From NCBI GenBank assembly GCA_049317725.1, contig JBMOHS010000136.1:1-10580 (forward strand): a stretch of 10,580 bases of DNA, written 5' to 3'. Below the pieces are notes generated by a model, which saw nothing but the letters and a program-made list of their open reading frames with translations, made no database searches and was not told the origin of the DNA. This stretch comes from CAIOZW01 sp049317725 (GTDB lineage: Bacteria > Acidobacteriota > Blastocatellia > RBC074). Both the position numbers and the translations under genes were made by a program. Positions 5,489-10,580 of this stretch are shown here, one piece after another (position 1 is the first letter of the stretch; every line of letters starts with the position of its first letter).

Positions 5489-7510
5489 TCACTCCAACCG
5501 GTCCGGCCCTCTTCCGGACGGTGTCGTTGCCAGTCCCGGTGCCTCGTTTGAGGAGGGAGCTTGAGCAATCGGTGTCTCCGCCGGGGCTGGTCGGCTCAGG
5601 CGGAGATATTCTTCGTAGATCGGTTTGGCTCGCGGGGCGGATTGTTTGCCCCCGAACCCTGCGTTTTCTGTCAAAATGACGATCGCCACTTCAGGCTGAT
5701 CACGCGGAGCGAAGCTCATGAACCAGGCGTGATCGCGGTTCTTCTCACCCGCCTTGTCGTTCGAGGCGACTTGGGCCGTCCCTGTCTTGCCACAAACATC
5801 GAAGCCAGCCACCGCCGCCGCCGTTGCCGTCCCGCTGCCGTTGACCGCCAGCCACATCCCCCGCTTGACGATCTCCCACGTCTTGGAATCCATCGGAACA
5901 GTGAACCGTCCCGGATCCTGATAGCCCCTCTCCGGCTGCCAGCCACCCGATCGGCCGTAACCGCTCGCGATTCGCCGCATCAAGTGAGGTGTATGAAATT
6001 GCCCCCCCATCGCCAGACCGCCCACATAGCGCAACACTTGGACGGGCGTCGAGGCGTTGGTCCCCTGCCCAAATGAGGAGGCGGCCATATCGTAGTCGGT
6101 CCAGCGGCCCTCACGCTCGGCCAGCTGCTCGTCCCGCTCCGACCAGGGCTCTTTCCGTTCACTCTTTCGTCGCTTGAGGACATTGCGGGTAATGTTCTGT
6201 TTCACGGCACGCGTCGGGGGAAGACCGCTCGCCTCCCGGGGAAGATCGATTCCTGTCCGCTCCCCAAAGCGAAAGAGCCGCACCCATTTCTCAAATCGCT
6301 CGACCCCGAGCTTGAGACCCAACCGGTAATAGTATCCATCGGCGGAGACCGCGATGGCCGTCACCACATCTGGCATCCCCAAATTGGAGAGCGAACGCAT
6401 GAAGTAGTTGCCTAGCTGAATCCCCCCATCCTGGACCCGCGAGTTCTCGGGGCTGATCACCCCCTCGCCGAGCGCAGCCACCGTCGTCAGCAGCTTCCAG
6501 GTCGAACCGGGTGGGTAGCTCCCTTGAATGGCGCGATTGTAGAGGGGCTTGTTCGGATCCTCGTAGAGTTCGCGGATCTCCTCCCGCCCCCAGACACTCT
6601 TGGCCCGCAACGAGAAGAGATTGGGATCAAAAGCGGGATGGGAGACTAACGCGAGAATCTCGCCATTCCGGGGATCCGAGACCAAAATCACCCCGCGATT
6701 CGACGGCATCCCGTCAGTCTGCTGTTCGGCGACTCGCTGCAGGGAAAGATCGATCGTCGTATAGACATCCCTCCCAGGAATGGGCTCGGTGACACTGATC
6801 TCGCGTTGAATCCGACCCCGACTGTCGACGATCACCGTCCGCTCCCCATCCCGCCCGCTCAAGAGGTCATTGTAGGTGCGCTCCATCCCGGCTTTCCCGA
6901 CCACGTCACCCAACTTGAACCCTTTTTCTCTGGAGAAGGCGGCATCTGGATCGTCGAGTTCCTCCCGACTGACCTCGCCGACATAGCCCAGCGCGTGGGC
7001 CGCCAAGGTGCCGTGCGGATACCAGCGCCGGGGAGCCTCCTCGGCACGGATCATCGGATACTCGTACTGGTGAGCTTCGACCCAGGCCACTTCGGCGGGA
7101 GTTGCTTGCTCGCGGACGACAATCGACTCGTAGCGCGCTTCATAGCGTGCCGCCTCGAAACGTCGGGCCAGCCAATCGGAATCGATCTGGAGATTCTCGA
7201 TCAGAACCTGCGCAATCTCGTCGAAGTTTCGAATATCCTTGCGATGGATAAGGATGTTATGCGAAGGCTGACTCGTCGCCAAAATCTCCCCGTGACGATC
7301 GAAGATCGTGCCGCGCCGGGCGGGAATGGTCAGAATCCGGGTCCGGTTCTGCTCTGCCCGCAAGGCATAGACCTCTTGATTGACAATCTGCAGGTACCAC
7401 AGCCTCCCGCCAAGCAGGAGAAAGATCGCCATCGCACAGGAGCGTAGGACCAACAGGCGCTGCTCAGCCCTTCGATGCTCTTCTCGCGATTGATACGTGT
7501 CTTGGATCAT
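5489..7510 (-). CDS. mrdA: Penicillin-binding protein 2 (elongasome DD-transpeptidase)
   Basis: Class B penicillin-binding protein that cross-links the glycan strands made by RodA, anchored in the inner membrane with its catalytic domain in the periplasm. 673 residues. One membrane anchor at about 19-40; a pedestal/dimerisation domain at about 60-230 (RRGTIFDRHGEILA at 65-78, GKAGMERTYNDLLSG at 205-219); a transpeptidase domain at about 250-640. Active-site motifs are intact: Ser336 in PPGSTWK (S-x-x-K, nucleophile and Lys339), S-A-D at 389-391, and K-T-G-T at 575-578. The SxD form and GQG at 481-483 fit the PBP2 type. A charged Lys/Arg/Glu-rich segment at about 445-468 lies just before GQG, where E. 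coli PBP2 has a shorter loop. A Pro/Ala-rich tail follows residue 640. The ATG at 7510 is preceded by AGGA nine bases upstream. mreD ends 70 nt upstream and rodA begins right after. Confidence 0.96.
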   Translation of the reverse strand: MIQDTYQSREEHRRAEQRLLVLRSCAMAIFLLLGGRLWYLQIVNQEVYALRAEQNRTRILTIPARRGTIFDRHGEILATSQPSHNILIHRKDIRNFDEIAQVLIENLQIDSDWLARRFEAARYEARYESIVVREQATPAEVAWVEAHQYEYPMIRAEEAPRRWYPHGTLAAHALGYVGEVSREELDDPDAAFSREKGFKLGDVVGKAGMERTYNDLLSGRDGERTVIVDSRGRIQREISVTEPIPGRDVYTTIDLSLQRVAEQQTDGMPSNRGVILVSDPRNGEILALVSHPAFDPNLFSLRAKSVWGREEIRELYEDPNKPLYNRAIQGSYPPGSTWKLLTTVAALGEGVISPENSRVQDGGIQLGNYFMRSLSNLGMPDVVTAIAVSADGYYYRLGLKLGVERFEKWVRLFRFGERTGIDLPREASGLPPTRAVKQNITRNVLKRRKSERKEPWSERDEQLAEREGRWTDYDMAASSFGQGTNASTPVQVLRYVGGLAMGGQFHTPHLMRRIASGYGRSGGWQPERGYQDPGRFTVPMDSKTWEIVKRGMWLAVNGSGTATAAAVAGFDVCGKTGTAQVASNDKAGEKNRDHAWFMSFAPRDQPEVAIVILTENAGFGGKQSAPRAKPIYEEYLRLSRPAPAETPIAQAPSSNEAPGLATTPSGRGPDRLE

Positions 7511-7580
7511 CGTTCCATTTCCTGCACGCCCTCGTCCGGCCTCACCACCGACTTGATCGCCTCACCACTGGCGGCAGGAC

Positions 7581-8147
7581 CTATCGACGCCTTCTCAACG
7601 CGGCAGTTCGGCGTCGCTGCAACGGATCGACCCAGAGAAAGATTCGATCCAGCAGGATATAAAAGGCAACCGAGGCACACAGATTCATCAACATCCCAAA
7701 GAGAAGCGTGGCAGCAACTCCCACCCCTTCTACCAAAACAGGAAGGTCGACATCGAGCAATCCATAGAAGAGCAGCCTGACGGCCAGATTGAGGAGGGAG
7801 GCGAGGGCCACCGAACCAAGCCGAACGTGGAGATTGTCGACGGCGATCCGGTTCGTAATCCAGTAGAGCAGATATGCGACCAGAAGGTACCCAAGGCCAA
7901 CCACTCCGATCGGGCCGCCATAGGAGGACCAATCGATCAGCACTCCGGCGATGACCGCGGTCGCAATCGTCTGCAGGATGTCCCGCCGGAGCCCGACATA
8001 GACCGTCAGTAGCAGCAACCAGTCGATTTGACCCACCCACTCAGCGATCCTCACGGGCACCAGTTGGCCAAGCGAGATCTGTAGCCAGAGCGCGACGAGC
8101 ATCGATACCGGAATTCGCCATACCTTCCAGCCCGATTGATTCTCCAA
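7581..8147 (-). CDS. mreD: MreD, rod-shape-determining membrane protein
   Basis: Small polytopic inner-membrane protein of the elongasome, thought to bind MreC and regulate RodA-PBP2. 188 residues, a little longer than the E. coli protein. Six hydrophobic segments lie at about 12-32, 40-54, 57-72, 78-97, 112-132 and 140-170, followed by a basic cytoplasmic tail (QRRRTAALRRRR). The stretch GVLIDWSSYGGPIG (68-81) resembles the D-x-x-S-x-x-P-x-G motif after the third helix of MreD proteins. The start is inferred to be TTG at 8147: AGAGG lies four bases upstream, and the only later in-frame ATG (residue 16) would cut into the first helix. Identification rests on membrane topology, weak motif similarity and position between mreC and mrdA, since MreD sequences diverge strongly. 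Confidence 0.9.
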   Translation of the reverse strand: MENQSGWKVWRIPVSMLVALWLQISLGQLVPVRIAEWVGQIDWLLLLTVYVGLRRDILQTIATAVIAGVLIDWSSYGGPIGVVGLGYLLVAYLLYWITNRIAVDNLHVRLGSVALASLLNLAVRLLFYGLLDVDLPVLVEGVGVAATLLFGMLMNLCASVAFYILLDRIFLWVDPLQRRRTAALRRRR

Positions 8148-8218
8148 GGATCCTCTTCCACTTTTCTGCGAGATCGAGACCTATGCCGCCGTACCAAGGG
8201 CAGGAAACGCCAGAGCCC

Positions 8219-9127
8219 TCACGGCTGGCCGGGGTTTCGACGACGGGGCAACGGAGCCTCCTCCCGCCTCTCCTCGCGCAGCAGATCGTCGACTCCCTCG
8301 CGGATCTGCTCTTGCGTCACCTGCAAAACAGAGACCACCTCGAGCCGCCCGAGAGCCGCCGCTGGCTCCAACGGGAGCGAGGGCACCGCCGTGCCTCCTC
8401 CCCCCACCATTCGAACCCGGCCGATCAGCAAGCCTGGGGGATAGATCCCATCCTGTCCCGAGGTGACCACCTTCTCGCCATTTTCAATCAGTTGTGGTGG
8501 AGTAAGGAACTGAAACCTTGCTCCCTTTCGACGATCTTCCCCACGCACAACCCCGAGGTGCCGATCGGTGAGGGTCGCCCCAATGATTGCCCCGGCACCA
8601 TGCCGCTCATCGGTCATCAGGAGTACTCGCGAAGAGATTGGGGAGACCACGATCACACGCCCCACCAGCCCCTCGCTGTCGACCACTGGCTGGTCCTTGC
8701 TGACCCCGTGACGCGATCCACGGTTGATGATCACGGTCTGAAAGAGGTGGTTGGCGTCCCGCCCAATGACCCGTGCAGGAATCATCGGATACGGTTGGGA
8801 CCGCTGCCACTCCACCAACCCTTGGAGGTGGCTCAGCGTGTTGAGCTGCTCCCGCAAGGAGACCAGTTGACTCTCCAATCCAACCTGTTCCGCTTTGAGC
8901 CGAAGATTTTCCTGCCGGACTCCGCGCAAGTCCAGATACCCCTGCTTCGCCCCGGATACCCAGGAGATTCCTTGTGAAAGGCCTGACTGAAAGGGCGACG
9001 CGACCGCCAAAAGGAGTACTTGAAGCACACGAAGATCCGGGCGTTGCGGAGCTCGGTTGAGGGAGATGGCCATCAGGTGTACCACCAGCAAAACACCGAT
9101 GACCCACGCGGGGTTGCGCCGAGCCAT
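8219..9127 (-). CDS. mreC: MreC, rod-shape-determining protein
   Basis: Bitopic inner-membrane protein whose periplasmic part activates PBP2 and RodA and links them to MreB. About 302 residues from the ATG at 9127. One membrane helix at about 8-23 (WVIGVLLVVHLMAISL). A coiled coil at about 66-103, which mediates dimerisation. Two beta domains at about 112-265 with family signatures INRGSRHGV and VDSEGLVGRV, then FLTPPQLIENGEKVVTSGQDGIYPPGLLIGRV near 207-238. A charged arginine-rich tail ends the protein. Start choice: an in-frame ATG at 9154 adds nine residues but has no purine-rich site upstream. The ATG at 9127 has GGAGAAGG about eight bases upstream, so I prefer it. The mreB stop lies 57-84 nt upstream depending on the start, and a 71-nt gap separates it from mreD. 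Confidence 0.95.
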   Translation of the reverse strand: MARRNPAWVIGVLLVVHLMAISLNRAPQRPDLRVLQVLLLAVASPFQSGLSQGISWVSGAKQGYLDLRGVRQENLRLKAEQVGLESQLVSLREQLNTLSHLQGLVEWQRSQPYPMIPARVIGRDANHLFQTVIINRGSRHGVSKDQPVVDSEGLVGRVIVVSPISSRVLLMTDERHGAGAIIGATLTDRHLGVVRGEDRRKGARFQFLTPPQLIENGEKVVTSGQDGIYPPGLLIGRVRMVGGGGTAVPSLPLEPAAALGRLEVVSVLQVTQEQIREGVDDLLREERREEAPLPRRRNPGQP

Positions 9128-9211
9128 CTCCCTGACCTTCTCCACCAGAACCATATTGGTCGATCAACAACTCTATCGAAACAGCTTATGAGCAGACTGC
9201 ACCAGCGTCTC

Positions 9212-10255
9212 TCACGAAGGCAGCACTCCACCATCCCACCGTACCCGACGGAGAAGCTCGAAGTCTGAGAGCATCGCTCCCGCTCCCAGGACGACCGAGG
9301 AGAGCGGGTCTTCCGCGACACTGACCGGCAGCCCGGTCTCCTGCATCAATCGTAAGTCGAGATTTTTCAAGAGTGCGCCCCCGCCCGTCAAGACGATTCC
9401 CCGATCGACAATATCGGCAGACAACTCGGGTGGCGTTCGCTCCAGCGCAACCCGGACCGCATTGATGATGGTCGAGACGGAATCCGAGAGTGCTTCCCGG
9501 ACCTCCTTGTCAGTGATCGTGATCGTCTTCGGAATCCCCTCGATCAGGTTCCGGCCCTTGATCTGCATCGAGGTGGGCTCATCGAGCGGCGCCGCCGATC
9601 CAAGCTCCATCTTGATCTGCTCAGCTGTCCGCTCTCCAATGAGGAGGTTGAACTTGCGCTTGCAGTACTGGGCGATCGAATCATCCATCTCGTTCCCGGC
9701 CACCCGCACACTCTTCGAGTAGACGATTCCCGAGAGCGAAATGACCGCAATGTCGGTCGTTCCCCCTCCAATGTCAACGATCATGTTGCCGTACGGTTCG
9801 GTGATCGGCATCCCAGAGCCGATCGCTGCCGCCATCGCCTCCTCCACCAGATAGACTTCTGAAGCCTTCGCGCGGTAGGCGCTGTCCTCGACCGCCCGTC
9901 GTTCGACCTGGGTGATCTCGGAGGGAATGCCGATGACGATCCTCGGGCTGACCCACTGCTTGCCGTTATGCGCCTGCTGGATGAAGTACTGGAGCATCTT
10001 CTCCGTCACTTCGAAGTCGGCGATCACCCCATCCTTCATCGGACGAATGGCAACGATATTGCCGGGAGTTCGGCCCAACATCTCCTTGGCCTTGTTCCCC
10101 ACGGCTTCGACTTTCTGGGTGATCTTGTTGATGGCGACGATCGAAGGTTCGGAGACGACAATTCCTCTCCCACGGGCATAGACGAGTGTGTTGGCGGTTC
10201 CGAGGTCGATCGCGAGATCGCTCGAGAAGATGCTGAAGATGGAACGTAGATTCAT
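9212..10255 (-). CDS. mreB: MreB, actin-like rod-shape-determining protein
   Basis: Bacterial actin homologue that forms ATP-dependent membrane-bound filaments guiding side-wall synthesis. 347 residues from the ATG at 10255, the same length as E. coli MreB. Actin-fold nucleotide motifs are complete: phosphate 1 at 13-26 (DLAIDLGTANTLVY), phosphate 2 at 160-170 (VDIGGGTTDIA), adenosine motif at 287-297 (IVLTGGGALLK), and the catalytic glutamate in LVEEAMAAAIG at about 136-146, where the usual EEPM reads EEAM. The N-terminal IFSIF stretch fits the hydrophobic membrane-binding segment. RKFNLLIGERTAEQIKMELG (200-219) is strongly conserved in the family. Start choice: a GTG at 10270 in the same frame adds five residues. 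The ATG at 10255 gives the usual N-terminus, but its GGAG is a rather distant 14 bases upstream, so the GTG remains possible. First gene of the mreBCD-mrdA-rodA operon. Confidence 0.98.
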   Translation of the reverse strand: MNLRSIFSIFSSDLAIDLGTANTLVYARGRGIVVSEPSIVAINKITQKVEAVGNKAKEMLGRTPGNIVAIRPMKDGVIADFEVTEKMLQYFIQQAHNGKQWVSPRIVIGIPSEITQVERRAVEDSAYRAKASEVYLVEEAMAAAIGSGMPITEPYGNMIVDIGGGTTDIAVISLSGIVYSKSVRVAGNEMDDSIAQYCKRKFNLLIGERTAEQIKMELGSAAPLDEPTSMQIKGRNLIEGIPKTITITDKEVREALSDSVSTIINAVRVALERTPPELSADIVDRGIVLTGGGALLKNLDLRLMQETGLPVSVAEDPLSSVVLGAGAMLSDFELLRRVRWDGGVLPS

Positions 10256-10580
10256 GGAACTGCGTATCACTCCATTCCCACGGGGGGAAGACTTGGATCT
10301 TCTGCGGGGCTGATGTTCGAGGCTTGTCGAAGATTGCCACCCGGGTGCGGCAGAGAGGGAGGGGGTTGGCGAAGACCCTTGACTTCTCTACTCGCGGCAA
10401 GACCGATCCGAGTATTAAACAAGGTCTGCGAAAGGGGAGGGGTATTTTATGACCTGCGGACCCGTCCCTCACTCACCACAGCTCGTACCCTCTGCTCTTC
10501 GCGTGGCTCGGTCTTCCAGGTATCTCTTCTTCGAGGCCTGCCTTTGATCTTGATGGGCTTCGATCCAAGGATCCTCAGTG
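10256..10580. other. Region upstream of mreB; no gene identified, possible 3' end of an unknown gene
   Basis: On the minus strand an open frame enters from the right edge (first full codon at 10578) and stops at TAA 10447-10449. Its 43 residues are very basic (KPIKIKGRPRRRD, VRAVVSEGRVRRS) and I do not recognise them. Other frames are also open here, so it may be chance. Between 10271 and 10446 I see no gene. Two AT-rich -10-like hexamers on the minus strand (TAAAAT at 10444-10449, TTTAAT at 10414-10419) could start mreB transcription, but neither has a good -35 box. An inverted repeat with arms TACTCG and CGAGTA (about 10388-10413) sits just downstream of the second hexamer. Confidence 0.3.

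Noticed and set aside
8183..8977. 264-codon open frame on the plus strand
   Set aside because: Antisense to mreC, which has complete family signatures in the other strand.
10414..10449. mreB promoter at TTTAAT or TAAAAT on the minus strand
   Set aside because: The -10-like hexamers are reasonable, but no TTGACA-like box lies 16-18 bases upstream of either, so I do not annotate a promoter.

Overview
The window holds a cell-elongation (rod-shape) gene cluster plus two neighbouring housekeeping genes. All seven recognisable genes are on the minus strand, so transcription runs from high to low coordinates: mreB (9212-10255), mreC (8219-9127), mreD (7581-8147), mrdA/PBP2 (5489-7510), rodA/mrdB (4371-5471), a ribonuclease E/G homologue (1547-4219), and the N-terminal 334 codons of cysS (1-1002), which runs off the left edge.

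The organism is probably a Gram-negative, rod-shaped bacterium with moderately high GC. It has a complete elongasome set (MreBCD with the paired SEDS polymerase RodA and transpeptidase PBP2). Order mreB-mreC-mreD-mrdA-rodA followed by an RNase E/G gene fits several diderm lineages such as deltaproteobacterial or Nitrospirota-like groups. The sequence alone does not let me name a phylum. I see no transposase, integrase, phage gene, CRISPR array, tRNA or rRNA.

Layout. 10256-10580 is upstream of mreB; no convincing gene or promoter is visible, though an unrecognised open frame enters from the right edge. mreB to rodA is a compact set with gaps of about 17-85 nt and reads as one operon. RNase E/G follows rodA after 151 nt and is probably in the same transcription unit. 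Just past its stop lie two strong hairpins (1516-1538 and 1474-1504) that likely end the operon. About 0.4 kb with no credible gene follows, and then cysS has its own near-consensus sigma70 promoter (1044-1072).

How the genes work together. MreB filaments under the inner membrane, with MreC and MreD, position and activate the RodA-PBP2 complex, which polymerises and cross-links peptidoglycan along the side wall. The RNase E/G enzyme processes or degrades RNA. Its gene is often found beside mre genes, for example downstream of mreBCD in E. coli.

This is largely a conserved chromosomal region and I found no undescribed defence or mobile system. The most unusual item is the RNase E/G protein. 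A roughly 400-residue low-complexity insertion with alternating acidic and arginine-rich blocks interrupts its N-terminal S1 domain. Smaller oddities are altered conserved motifs in RodA, a charged insertion in the PBP2 transpeptidase domain, and several uncertain or non-ATG starts.
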